Origin: ZC4RG35 sp964571765 | GTDB taxonomy: Bacteria > Actinomycetota > Acidimicrobiia > Spongiisociales > ZC4RG35 | Direction: 5' to 3' | DNA length: 64,000 nucleotides | Assembly: GCA_964571765.1 (NCBI GenBank) | Contig: CAZNDH010000001.1 | Span: forward strand, 62,001 to 126,000 | Shown: positions 9,030-16,441 of the stretch, one piece after another | Position numbering within the stretch: the stretch's first letter is position 1 | Layout: the number at the start of each line of letters is the position of its first letter | Notes under the pieces: model-generated | What the model was told of the DNA's origin: nothing | What the model saw: the letters and a program-made list of their open reading frames with translations, nothing else | Databases searched by the model: none | Program-made: the position numbers and the translations under genes

Positions 9030-9064
9030 AAGAAGAAACCCACCTCACGATCCGAGGTGGGCTT
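9030..9064 (-). terminator. Intrinsic terminator of the trp attenuator
   Basis: Stem AAGCCCACCTC/GAGGTGGGTTT (8 Watson-Crick G/C-rich pairs plus A-U and G-U extension), 7-nt loop GGATCGT, followed by the pyrimidine tract TTTCTTCTT. It lies between the leader peptide and the trpE ATG, so it can only act as a conditional terminator. Confidence 0.85.
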
Positions 9065-9106
9065 GGTTCAGACGAACTGCTGGGCACCACCTCTAGGAGG
9101 TGTGCC
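9030..9106 (-). promoter_or_regulatory. trp attenuator: three mutually exclusive RNA hairpins
   Basis: On the minus strand, arm 1 (9106-9097, GGCACACCTC) pairs with arm 2 (9093-9083, GAGGTGGTGCC, one bulge). Arm 2 can instead use GAGGTGG (9093-9087) to pair with CCACCTC (9060-9054), and that sequence is also the 5' arm of the terminator stem CCCACCTC/GAGGTGGG (9061-9039). The stem extends by AAG/TTT and is followed by TTTCTTCTT. The tandem Trp codons of trpL (9110-9105) overlap arm 1, so a ribosome stalled there would mask arm 1 and favour the antiterminator. This is the classical enterobacterial logic; the folding is by eye. Confidence 0.88.
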
Positions 9107-9140
9107 ACCAGCCGGTTGCCAGGTGCAGACTCTGACTCAT
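9093..9140 (-). CDS. trpL: trp leader peptide with tandem Trp codons
   Basis: A 15-codon frame reading MSQSLHLATGWWHTS and ending in TAG. Codons 11 and 12 are adjacent TGG. The stop lies in the loop region of the first attenuator hairpin. No Shine-Dalgarno precedes the ATG; instead the predicted -10 box ends 8 nt upstream, so the transcript probably begins at or one base before the A of the ATG (leaderless). Translation speed through the two Trp codons would sense charged tRNA-Trp and set readthrough into trpE-G-D-C-F-B-A. It is too short to be found by ordinary gene calling. Confidence 0.88.
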   Translation of the reverse strand: MSQSLHLATGWWHTS

Positions 9141-9148
9141 TGCCGGGG

Positions 9149-9177
9149 AATGTAAGCCGACGGGGCGTGATCGTCAA
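9149..9177 (-). promoter_or_regulatory. trp operon promoter
   Basis: On the minus strand: -35 TTGACG (9177-9172), a 17-nt spacer, and -10 TACATT (9154-9149). The hexamers and spacing fit the housekeeping consensus well. Position +1 would fall at about 9142-9140, on or next to the trpL ATG. Confidence 0.8.
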
Positions 9178-9195
9178 GACCAACCATCAACTGTC

Positions 9196-9224
9196 TTGCC
9201 GGGTAGCTACCCGGTTGCTAGCTT
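9196..9224 (+). promoter_or_regulatory. his operon promoter
   Basis: -35 TTGCCG (9196-9201), a 17-bp spacer and -10 TAGCTT (9219-9224). The hisL ATG begins 9 bases after the -10 box, so the message has little or no 5' leader. The -35 box is 18 bp from the -35 box of the divergent trp promoter. The spacer contains most of a 16-bp palindrome. Confidence 0.65.
9199..9214. promoter_or_regulatory. Perfect 16-bp palindrome, candidate operator
   Basis: CCGGGTAGCTACCCGG is a perfect two-fold palindrome. It overlaps the last three bases of the his -35 box and most of the -35/-10 spacer, so a dimeric regulator bound here would block the his promoter. It is about 22 bp from the trp -35 box and might affect both operons. 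No candidate repressor gene is adjacent. Confidence 0.5.
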
Positions 9225-9233
9225 GATCGCCCC

Positions 9234-9290
9234 ATGAACTGTTCGTTCGCCCATGCCGGCCACCATCACCACCCGCTCCGGGTCGGTTGA
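9234..9290 (+). CDS. hisL: his leader peptide with four consecutive His codons
   Basis: An 18-codon frame reading MNCSFAHAGHHHHPLRVG with a TGA stop. His occurs at codon 7 and at codons 10-13 (CAC CAT CAC CAC). Such His runs in a tiny frame ahead of hisG are diagnostic of ribosome-mediated his attenuation. There is no clear ribosome site, and the frame starts 9 nt after the -10 box, so it is probably translated from a leaderless or nearly leaderless message. Codons 16-18 (9280-9287) encode the GGGTCGG segment that competes for the terminator arm. Confidence 0.9.
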   Translation: MNCSFAHAGHHHHPLRVG

Positions 9291-9322
9291 CAGTGCCCAG
9301 CTGAGCTAACGCACACTCCGTC

Positions 9323-9352
9323 AGCCGACCCAGGTGGTCGGCTTTCTCATTG
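9323..9352 (+). terminator. Intrinsic terminator of the his attenuator
   Basis: Perfect 8-bp stem AGCCGACC (9323-9330) and GGTCGGCT (9336-9343) with a 5-nt loop CAGGT, followed by TTCTCATT. The 5' arm can alternatively pair through CCGACCC (9325-9331) with GGGTCGG (9280-9286) at the end of hisL, giving a 7-bp antiterminator. It lies 40 bp upstream of hisG, so it must be conditional. Confidence 0.85.
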
Positions 9353-9392
9353 TTGGGGCCGCCCACCCCGGGTCCTGAGACCAAGGCCCACA

Positions 9393-10271
9393 ATGACATC
9401 ACTCACCGAAAACACCGACATCCTCCACCTCGCGGTGCCCAAGGGCCGGATCGAGTCGGGAGTGGTCGACCTGCTCGCCGCGGCGGGCATACGGCTCCGC
9501 TCCGGTCCGCGCGGCTATCGGCCGATCAGCTCGGCCCCGGGTCTGGAAGTGAAGCTGCTCAAGCCCCAGAACATCGTGGAGATGCTCGCCGTCGGCTCCC
9601 GCGACGTCGGGTTCGCCGGAGCCGACTGGGTGGCGGAGAAGACGGCGGACGTGGTCGAACTGCTCGACACCGGTCTCGACCCGGTCCGGGTGGTGGCCGC
9701 CGCCCCAGAGGGCCTGCTCGACGGGGGGTCACTCCCCCCACGGCGGCTGGTGGTGGCCTCCGAGCTGGAGAGGCTGTCTCGATCGTGGGTATCCGACCGC
9801 GGGCTGGACGCCACCTTCGTCCGCAGCTACGGGGCCACCGAGGTCTTCCCTCCCGAGGACGCCGACATCATCGTCGACATCATGGATACCGGGGAGACCC
9901 TGTCGGCCAACGGCTTGGTAGTGGTCGATGAGCTGATGACCTCCTCCACCCGGCTGTACGCCAGCCGCAAGGCGATCGAAGACCCGAGGAAGAAGGCGGC
10001 GATCGACGGGCTCGCCCTGAGCCTCCGATCCGTGCTCGAGGCCCGAGGGAGGGCGATGGTCGAGCTCAATGTGTCCGCTGACGACCTCGAGGGCGTCATC
10101 GAGATCCTCCCCTCTATGCGGGAGCCTACGATCGCCACCCTCCACGGCGGCTCCGGCCTGGCCGTCAAGGCGGCGGTCCCCCGTGCCGAGCTGCCTTCGC
10201 TGATCCCCCGGCTGAAGGAGAGGGGCGCCACCGATATCGCCGTCTCACGCTTGGAGCAGATCGTCCCATGA
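9393..10271 (+). CDS. hisG: ATP phosphoribosyltransferase, long form
   Basis: First and committed step of histidine synthesis (ATP plus PRPP to phosphoribosyl-ATP). The 292-residue product is the long HisG type: catalytic domains with the start LAVPKGRI, the adenine/PRPP region VGFAGADWVAEK, the PRPP loop DIIVDIMDTGETLSANGL, and a C-terminal ACT-like regulatory domain (from about residue 215, ending in GATDIAVSRLEQIVP) that normally binds histidine for feedback inhibition. No HisZ is therefore needed. The stop overlaps the next ATG by 4 bases. Confidence 0.96.
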   Translation: MTSLTENTDILHLAVPKGRIESGVVDLLAAAGIRLRSGPRGYRPISSAPGLEVKLLKPQNIVEMLAVGSRDVGFAGADWVAEKTADVVELLDTGLDPVRVVAAAPEGLLDGGSLPPRRLVVASELERLSRSWVSDRGLDATFVRSYGATEVFPPEDADIIVDIMDTGETLSANGLVVVDELMTSSTRLYASRKAIEDPRKKAAIDGLALSLRSVLEARGRAMVELNVSADDLEGVIEILPSMREPTIATLHGGSGLAVKAAVPRAELPSLIPRLKERGATDIAVSRLEQIVP

Positions 10272-11941
10272 GCCGACCCGACACGTATCGGCCTCCGGTC
10301 TTCACCGCGCCCATCGACCTCGACCTGTCACGCAACGAAGGGAGGCCGGGGCCGGCGGCGCGATCCGCCCTGGCCGGGGACCTCGAGGGCAGAGTGGGTC
10401 GCTACCCGGACACCACCAAGCTGCGTGAGGGATTGGCGGCCCGCTTCAGCGTCGACGAAAGCCGGGTGCTTGTGACCGCCGGTGGTGACGACGCCCTCTT
10501 CCGCTGCTTCCTCTCCCGACGGGGCGGGGCGGTGGTATCCACCAGCCCCACCTTCGAGATGATCCCCCGCTACGCCGCCCAAACCCGCATGACCCTCGGC
10601 GAGGTCGAGTGGTGGGAGGGCCAACTCCCGGTGGAGGACCTCATCGCCGCCGGTGGCCCCGACGACATGGTGGTGATCGTCTCGCCCAACAACCCGACTG
10701 GGGCGGTGATCACCTCCGACGACCTGGCCAGGCTCGCCAAGCGGTTCGCCCTGGTGGTGTGGGACGCCGCCTACTCCGAGTTCGCCGACGAGGACCTGAC
10801 GCCCGCCGCCCTGGACCTGGGCAACCTGGTCATGGTGCGAACCATGTCGAAGGCCTACGGCCTCGCCGGTCTCCGGGTGGGCTGCCTGGTGGGGAGCGCA
10901 GCGAACATCGAGGCGATCGGGTCGTACGGGAACCCCTATCCTCTTTCGGCGGTATCCGCGGAAGTGGCGAGGCGGGCCCTCGACGACCCCGGGCCGACGG
11001 CGCGGTTCGTCGACCGGGTCCGGGTCGAGCGCGCCGAGTTGACCGGTCTCCTCCCCGGGCTGGGTGCCCGTCCCCTTGCCTCCCAGGCCAACTTCGTGCT
11101 CGCTCGGTTCCCCGACGCCGACTGGGTCACCGCGGTGGCAGCCTCCTTGGGTGTCGGCCTTAGGACATTCCCGAGGAGGGCCGGCCTGGATGACTGTGTC
11201 CGTATCACCCTTCCGGGGGACGAGACCGACTTTCGCCGGCTGGTCACCACCCTGGCTGTAGCCACCCGGCCCGAGGCGGTCATCTTCGACCTCGACGGGG
11301 TCCTCGCCGACGTCTCCGGCTCCTATCGGGCAGCGATCATCGAGACCGCGGCCAGCTTCGGGGTCGAGGTCACCCCGGCGATGATCGGCGAGGCCAAAGC
11401 GGAGGGGAACGCCAACGACGACTGGGACCTCACCCGCCGGCTGTGTCGGGCCGCCGGGGCCGACGTGCCTCTGCAGATGGTCAAGGACCGGTTCGAGCAG
11501 GTCTACCAGGGCAACGAATCGGCTCCGGGTCTCAAGGATCGCGAGCGACTCCTCGTCGACCGTAATCACCTGGCGGCTCTGGCGAGCCGCCTTCCCCTGG
11601 CTGTGGTGACCGGAAGGCCCCGCGCCGACGCCGACACCTTCCTCGATCGCTTCGGCCTGGACAACCTGCTCGGTGTGGTGATCACCCGGGAAGATGCTCC
11701 GATGAAGCCCGACCCGGGCCCGGTGACCACCGCGCTGGCCGCGCTCGGTGTCGATCGAGCGTGGATGCTTGGTGACACCCGTGACGACCTGGAGGCGGCC
11801 CGGGCCGCCGGTGTGGTGCCGATCGGGGTGATCGCCCCGGGGGACGATCCGGCTCAGGCCCGGGCCACCCTGGCGACGGCGGCTGCGGTGCTCGACAACG
11901 CCGGGGAGATCATGGAGGTGCTCGATGCCCAGGAAGTCTGA
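10268..11941 (+). CDS. hisC: Fusion of histidinol-phosphate aminotransferase and a HAD phosphatase
   Basis: A 557-residue two-domain protein. Residues 1 to about 335 are a fold-type I aminotransferase with SPNNPTG, DAAYSEF and the PLP lysine K195 in MSKAYGLAG, closing with CVRITLPG. Residues about 337-557 are a HAD-family hydrolase with every catalytic motif: FDLDGV (D341, D343), VVTGRP, the MKPDP lysine and LGDTRDD (D503). The aminotransferase makes histidinol phosphate; the HAD domain is a good candidate for the following histidinol-phosphate phosphatase, an activity otherwise absent from this operon, since HisB has only its dehydratase domain. The phosphatase assignment is inference. It overlaps hisB by 17 bases. 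Confidence 0.93.
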   Translation: MSRPDTYRPPVFTAPIDLDLSRNEGRPGPAARSALAGDLEGRVGRYPDTTKLREGLAARFSVDESRVLVTAGGDDALFRCFLSRRGGAVVSTSPTFEMIPRYAAQTRMTLGEVEWWEGQLPVEDLIAAGGPDDMVVIVSPNNPTGAVITSDDLARLAKRFALVVWDAAYSEFADEDLTPAALDLGNLVMVRTMSKAYGLAGLRVGCLVGSAANIEAIGSYGNPYPLSAVSAEVARRALDDPGPTARFVDRVRVERAELTGLLPGLGARPLASQANFVLARFPDADWVTAVAASLGVGLRTFPRRAGLDDCVRITLPGDETDFRRLVTTLAVATRPEAVIFDLDGVLADVSGSYRAAIIETAASFGVEVTPAMIGEAKAEGNANDDWDLTRRLCRAAGADVPLQMVKDRFEQVYQGNESAPGLKDRERLLVDRNHLAALASRLPLAVVTGRPRADADTFLDRFGLDNLLGVVITREDAPMKPDPGPVTTALAALGVDRAWMLGDTRDDLEAARAAGVVPIGVIAPGDDPAQARATLATAAAVLDNAGEIMEVLDAQEV

Positions 11942-12509
11942 GATCGCCCGGGAGACCGGCGAGACCAGCGTGGAGGTTGCCCTGGACCTCGATGGCGAGG
12001 GCAGGAGCGAAGTGGCCACCGGGATCGGATTCCTCGACCACATGATCTCCTCCCTAGCCCGCCACTCCCGAATCGACATCAGGCTCATGGCTCAGGGAGA
12101 CCTGGTGGTCGATGACCACCACACCGCCGAGGACTGTGCCATCACCCTGGGGCGTGCCCTCGACCAGGCGCTGGGCGATCGATCGGGGATCCACCGCTTC
12201 GGCTACGCCTACGCACCCCTCGACGAGGCAATGTGCCGAGCCGTGATCGACTTGTCGGGGCGCCCATGGCCCGAGATCCACATCGACTTTCGTCGAGAAA
12301 CGGTAGGCGAGTTGGCCACCGAGAACCTGGTCCACTTTCTGCGCAGCCTCGCTGTCGAGGGCCGTCTGGCCCTCCATGTCGACCTGATCCGGGGAGACAA
12401 CGACCACCATAAGGCAGAGGCCGCCTTCAAGGCAGTAGCCCAGGCGCTGCGTCAAGCCGTCGCCCTCGACGGTGACGGAATCCCCAGCACGAAGGGATCC
12501 CTGGGATGA
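11925..12509 (+). CDS. hisB: Imidazoleglycerol-phosphate dehydratase
   Basis: Dehydrates imidazoleglycerol phosphate to imidazoleacetol phosphate. The 194-residue monofunctional protein has the two manganese-binding motifs DDHHTAED and DNDHHKAEAAFKA, the GFLDHM motif, and the C-terminal STKG. It lacks the N-terminal phosphatase domain of the E. coli bifunctional HisB, consistent with the phosphatase being supplied elsewhere. Its ATG lies within the 3' end of the hisC fusion, and its stop overlaps hisH by 4 bases. Confidence 0.97.
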   Translation: MPRKSEIARETGETSVEVALDLDGEGRSEVATGIGFLDHMISSLARHSRIDIRLMAQGDLVVDDHHTAEDCAITLGRALDQALGDRSGIHRFGYAYAPLDEAMCRAVIDLSGRPWPEIHIDFRRETVGELATENLVHFLRSLAVEGRLALHVDLIRGDNDHHKAEAAFKAVAQALRQAVALDGDGIPSTKGSLG

Positions 12510-13111
12510 GCTCTCCTCTCGCCCTGGTACCCACCGGCACAGCAAACACCGCGTCGGTGGTGGCCGCCTTCGGCCGGCTGGGTATCGACGCGGATGTGAC
12601 CGGCGATCCCCAGATGATCGGGTCGGCGCAACGAGTGGTGCTCCCCGGTGTGGGCAGCTTCGGCGCCGCCGGTGACACCCTGGCCAAGGCGGGGCTGATC
12701 GCTGCATTGAGACAGAGGGTCGACGAGGGCCGGGCAACCCTGGCGGTCTGTGTGGGCATGCAGCTCCTCGCCGAGGAGAGCGAGGAGAGCCCCGGGGCCC
12801 CCGGCCTCGGGGTGGTCCCAGCCAGGATCACCAGGTTCTCCGGGCCGGTGAGGGTGCCTCAGCTGGGGTGGAACCGGGTGCAGTCATCGCCGGCCTCCCG
12901 CCTTGTCCGCCCAGGTTGGGCTTACTTCGCCAACTCCTACCGGCTCGAGGAGCCACCCCCAGGCTGGGAGAGCGCGATCTGTGACCACGGGGGACCATTC
13001 GTCGCTGCCATGGAGCGGGGTGGAGTGCTCGCCTGCCAGTTCCATCCCGAGCTGTCGGGACAATGGGGACTCGACCTACTAGGTCGGTGGCTCGAGGGAG
13101 GTGGCTGGTGA
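12506..13111 (+). CDS. hisH: Imidazole glycerol phosphate synthase glutaminase subunit
   Basis: Class I glutamine amidotransferase that feeds ammonia to HisF. The 201-residue product shows LPGVGSFGAA, the nucleophile Cys in VCVGMQLLAEES, PQLGWN, and the His/Glu pair in CQFHPELSG. These are specific HisH signatures. GTG of hisF overlaps its TGA (GTGA), indicating coupling to give equal amounts of the two subunits. Confidence 0.96.
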   Translation: MSSPLALVPTGTANTASVVAAFGRLGIDADVTGDPQMIGSAQRVVLPGVGSFGAAGDTLAKAGLIAALRQRVDEGRATLAVCVGMQLLAEESEESPGAPGLGVVPARITRFSGPVRVPQLGWNRVQSSPASRLVRPGWAYFANSYRLEEPPPGWESAICDHGGPFVAAMERGGVLACQFHPELSGQWGLDLLGRWLEGGGW

Positions 13112-13863
13112 GCCTGGCGGTCCGGGTGGTGCCCTGTCTCGACATCGACCGGGGAAGGGTGGTCAAGGGGGTCCGTTTCGCCGGGCTCCGCGACGCCGGC
13201 GACCCGGTGGCCTGCGCCACTGCCTACCAGGAGCAAGGAGCCGACGAGGTGGTCCTCCTCGACGTGTCGGCCACTCCAGAAGCCCGGGACCACAATCTGG
13301 TAACGGTGGAGGAAGTGCGCCAGTCGCTGGCGATCCCGCTCACCGTGGGTGGAGGTGTTCGCTCGGTCGAAGACGCTTCCCGCCTGCTCGAGGCCGGCGC
13401 CGACAAGGTCGGCGTCAACACCGCGGCGGTGGCCGATCCCGGGCTGATCACCGAGCTCGCCCTGATATTCGGCGCCCAGTGCACCGTCCTCGCCGTCGAC
13501 GCTGCAGCCAGTGATGGAGGCTGGAAGGTGGTAGTGAGGAGCGGCTCGGTACACACCGGGCTCGACGTGGTCGACTGGTGCCGCCGGGGGGAGGCCCTGG
13601 GGGCAGGGGAGATCCTCCTCACCAGCTGGGACCGCGACGGGACAGGGGAGGGATACGACCTCTCTCTCCTCGAGAAGGTCTGTGGGGCTGTTGGCCTTCC
13701 GGTGATCGCCTCCGGTGGCGCCAGAGGCTGGCCTCACATGGTCGACGCGGTGGCCGCCGGGGCCTCGGCGGTCCTGGTTGCCTCGATCCTCCACGACGGG
13801 GAGACCACGGTCAGCGCCCTGAAAGAGGGTCTGGCCTCGGCTGGAGTGGCGGTCCGGCCATGA
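13108..13863 (+). CDS. hisF: Imidazole glycerol phosphate synthase cyclase subunit
   Basis: Cyclase subunit that forms IGP and AICAR from PRFAR and ammonia. The 251-residue barrel starts with VRVVPCLDIDRGRVVKGVRF (catalytic Asp in CLDID), carries DEVVLLDVSA, LTVGGGVRS, AVDAA (second catalytic Asp), TSWDRDGTGEGYD and VIASGGARG. The start is the GTG in the hisH stop, preceded by a strong GGGAGGT ribosome site at about 13096; the frame is open further upstream only as a hisH shadow. Its TGA overlaps the next ATG (ATGA). Confidence 0.96.
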   Translation: MSLAVRVVPCLDIDRGRVVKGVRFAGLRDAGDPVACATAYQEQGADEVVLLDVSATPEARDHNLVTVEEVRQSLAIPLTVGGGVRSVEDASRLLEAGADKVGVNTAAVADPGLITELALIFGAQCTVLAVDAAASDGGWKVVVRSGSVHTGLDVVDWCRRGEALGAGEILLTSWDRDGTGEGYDLSLLEKVCGAVGLPVIASGGARGWPHMVDAVAAGASAVLVASILHDGETTVSALKEGLASAGVAVRP

Positions 13864-15122
13864 TCGTCCCCTCGATCGACATAGTCGCCGGCCAGGCTGT
13901 TCAGCTGGTGGGAGGGGAGGAGGAGGTGGTGGAGGCCGGTGATCCCCGGCCTCTGATGCAACGCTTCTCCCGGATGGGCGAGGTGGCCGTGGTGGACATC
14001 GACGCCGCCCGTGGCGAGGGGGACAACGGTGAAATGATCGCCGCGCTGTGCGCCATGGGGCGGGTCAGGGTGGGAGGCGGTGTGAGGAACCTGGACAAGG
14101 CACGATGGTGGCTCGACGCCGGCGCCGAGAAGGTGGTCATAGGCACTGCGGCCAGGGCGGGATTCCTCTCCGAGCTACCGCCGGAACGGGTGGTGGTCGC
14201 CCTCGATGCCCGTCGAGGTGAGGTGGTCACCCACGGATGGCGAACCTCGACCGGGTTCGGGCTCCTCGAGTCGATCACCGAGCTCCGTGGCTCGTGCGGA
14301 GGCTTCCTGGTGACTTTCGTGGAACGCGAAGGGCGGCTGGCGGGGACCGACATGGACATGGCGCGTCGAGTGGTCGAGGCGGCCGGGAAAGCCAGCGTCA
14401 CCATCGCCGGGGGGGTGACCACCCCGGAAGAAGTCGCCGCCCTCGACGCCATCGGCGCCGATGCCCAGGTGGGGATGGCCCTCTATACCGGGGCCATGGA
14501 GCTGGTCGACGCCTTCGCTGCACCACTGCGCAGCGACCGTGGCGACGGGCTGTGGGCCACGGTGGTCACCGACCGGTCGGGTAAGGCCCTGGGGCTCGCT
14601 TGGTCCGACCGGGAGAGCCTCGCCGAGGTGATCGACACCGGGCGGGGCGTCTACCACAGCAGGTCAAGGGGCCTCTGGGTCAAAGGCGAGACCTCGGGCA
14701 ACACCCAGGACGTGGTGGCGGTGGACATCGATTGTGACCGTGACGCCATCCGGGTCACCGTCGACCAGCAGGGCCCCGGCTTCTGCCATCGGGGCACCCA
14801 GAGCTGCTGGGGTGAGGACCGAGGATTGACCCGGCTGGGCCGGCGTCTCGACGAGATCGTGGCAACGAGACCCGAGGGGTCCAACACCGCCCTACTGGCG
14901 TCCGATGCCGAGCTGCTCGGGGCCAAGCTGGTCGAGGAGGCGGGGGAGCTGGCCGCTGCCCACGACGCCAGGGAGGTCACCGAGGAGGCGGCCGACCTCC
15001 TCTACTTCCTGCTCACCCGTCTAGCAGTCGCCGGGGTCGGCCTGGAGCAGGTGGAGGCAGTGCTCGACGCTCGGGAGAAGCGGATCACCAGGAGACCGAT
15101 GCAGACCAGGGGATCCCGGTGA
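13860..15122 (+). CDS. HisA-HisI-HisE triple fusion
   Basis: One 420-residue chain contains three consecutive enzymes. Residues 1 to about 228 are the HisA isomerase barrel (PSIDIVAGQAVQL, VGGGVRN, ALDARRGEVVTHGW, GGVTTPEE). Residues about 232-325 are the phosphoribosyl-AMP cyclohydrolase HisI with HSRSRGLWVKGETSGN, the zinc/magnesium segment DIDCDRD and the zinc cysteines in CHRGTQSCW. Residues about 328-415 are the phosphoribosyl-ATP pyrophosphatase HisE with LLGAKLVEEAGEL and TEEAADLLYFLL. The three activities act in the order HisE, HisI, HisA. HisI-HisE fusions are common; adding HisA is unusual. ATG overlaps the hisF stop; there is no frameshift or internal stop. Confidence 0.93.
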   Translation: MIVPSIDIVAGQAVQLVGGEEEVVEAGDPRPLMQRFSRMGEVAVVDIDAARGEGDNGEMIAALCAMGRVRVGGGVRNLDKARWWLDAGAEKVVIGTAARAGFLSELPPERVVVALDARRGEVVTHGWRTSTGFGLLESITELRGSCGGFLVTFVEREGRLAGTDMDMARRVVEAAGKASVTIAGGVTTPEEVAALDAIGADAQVGMALYTGAMELVDAFAAPLRSDRGDGLWATVVTDRSGKALGLAWSDRESLAEVIDTGRGVYHSRSRGLWVKGETSGNTQDVVAVDIDCDRDAIRVTVDQQGPGFCHRGTQSCWGEDRGLTRLGRRLDEIVATRPEGSNTALLASDAELLGAKLVEEAGELAAAHDAREVTEEAADLLYFLLTRLAVAGVGLEQVEAVLDAREKRITRRPMQTRGSR

Positions 15123-16372
15123 GTCTGCTCAGGCGGGTGGGCCCGGGCGACCCGGTGCTCGAGGTGCGTCGCAGACCGGTTGAGCCGGACACCTTGGCCG
15201 CGGCTGCCTGCATCGTCGAGGAGGTGCGGGCCGGCGGTGAAGTGGCGCTCCGCAGCCTGGCCAGCCGACTCGACGAGCTGGCCGACCATGATCCGCTGGT
15301 CATCGGGCGCGACGAGCTCGAGGATGCCTTCCACCGGCTCCCAAGGGGTCAGCGCGACCTTCTCGAGAGGGTGGCGGCCCGGATAGCCGCTTTCGCCCGT
15401 GCCCAACTCACCGGACTCTCCGACCTGGAGACCGAGGTGCCCGGGGGTCGGGCGGGGCACCGGTGGCTCCCGGTGTCGACGGTGGGCGCCTATGCCCCCG
15501 GTGGCCGCAATCCGCTCCCTTCGTCGGTGCTGATGACCGTGGTCCCGGCACGGGTCGCCGGTGTCGACGAGGTTTGGGTTTCCTCACCTCGTCCCACCCG
15601 GGTCAGCCTGGGAGCGGCGTGGGTCGCCGGCGCAGACGGCTTGCTCCCGGTGGGCGGGGCGCATGCCATAGCCTCTCTGGCCTTCGGAACGGTGACACCG
15701 GCGGTCGACCTGGTCGTCGGTCCGGGGAACCAATGGGTGACCGCGGCCAAGAAGCACCTGTTCGGGGAGGTCGGTATCGATGGGTTGGCCGGCCCCAGCG
15801 AGATCGCGGTGCTGGCCGATGGCGAGGCCGACCCCTCCCTGGTCGCCGCAGACCTTCTCGCTCAGGCGGAGCACGATCCCGATGCGTTCCCCGTCCTGGT
15901 CACCGACAGCGCTCTCCTGGCGGATCAGGTCGAGGTGGAGCTCCGCCGGATGCTCGCCGACCTGCCCACCGCCAAGGTGGCCACCGCCGCTCTCAGCGGT
16001 GGGCTGTCGGTGGTGGTGGGTGACATCAGCGAGATGCTCTCGGTGGTGAACCGCCTCGCTCCCGAGCACGTCGCCCTCCACACATCCGACCCCGACGTCG
16101 TTCTCGAGGGAATCACCTCCTACGGCTCGGTCTTCCTCGGGCCGGGCAGCACCGAGGCCTTCGCCGACTACGGGGCGGGACCCAACCACGTCCTCCCCAC
16201 CGGCGGCGGAGCCCGGTTCCAGTCGGGGTTATCGGTGCTCACCTTCCTCCGTTCCCCCACCTGGCTCCGCCTCGACCGGCCCACCGACCTGGTGGCCGAC
16301 ACCGCCCTGCTCGCCCGGCTCGAAGGGCTCGAAGCCCACGCCCGGGCCGCCGAGGCACGACTCGAGAGCTGA
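15119..16372 (+). CDS. hisD: Histidinol dehydrogenase
   Basis: Oxidises histidinol to histidine in two NAD-dependent steps. The 417-residue product has YAPGGRNPLPSSVLM, the long GPGNQWVTAAKK segment, GPSEIAVLAD, the zinc/catalytic LAQAEHDPDA and APEHVALH, and the C-terminal GPNHVLPTGGGARFQSGLS. All active-site Glu, His and zinc ligands seem present. The GTG start overlaps the preceding TGA. It is the last his gene; a weak G/C-rich stretch follows without a clear terminator. Confidence 0.96.
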   Translation: MSLLRRVGPGDPVLEVRRRPVEPDTLAAAACIVEEVRAGGEVALRSLASRLDELADHDPLVIGRDELEDAFHRLPRGQRDLLERVAARIAAFARAQLTGLSDLETEVPGGRAGHRWLPVSTVGAYAPGGRNPLPSSVLMTVVPARVAGVDEVWVSSPRPTRVSLGAAWVAGADGLLPVGGAHAIASLAFGTVTPAVDLVVGPGNQWVTAAKKHLFGEVGIDGLAGPSEIAVLADGEADPSLVAADLLAQAEHDPDAFPVLVTDSALLADQVEVELRRMLADLPTAKVATAALSGGLSVVVGDISEMLSVVNRLAPEHVALHTSDPDVVLEGITSYGSVFLGPGSTEAFADYGAGPNHVLPTGGGARFQSGLSVLTFLRSPTWLRLDRPTDLVADTALLARLEGLEAHARAAEARLES

Positions 16373-16441
16373 GCCCACCGACCCGAGTCCGGGGGGCTTT
16401 CGGCCCTACCCAGCGACAAGGTGGCGGTCGATGATGACCCC

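Noticed and set aside
10328..12088. A 586-codon open frame on the minus strand across hisC and hisB
   Set aside because: It mirrors the codon pattern of the his genes, is rich in Gly, His, Val and Arg without motifs, and the plus-strand reading has complete enzyme signatures.
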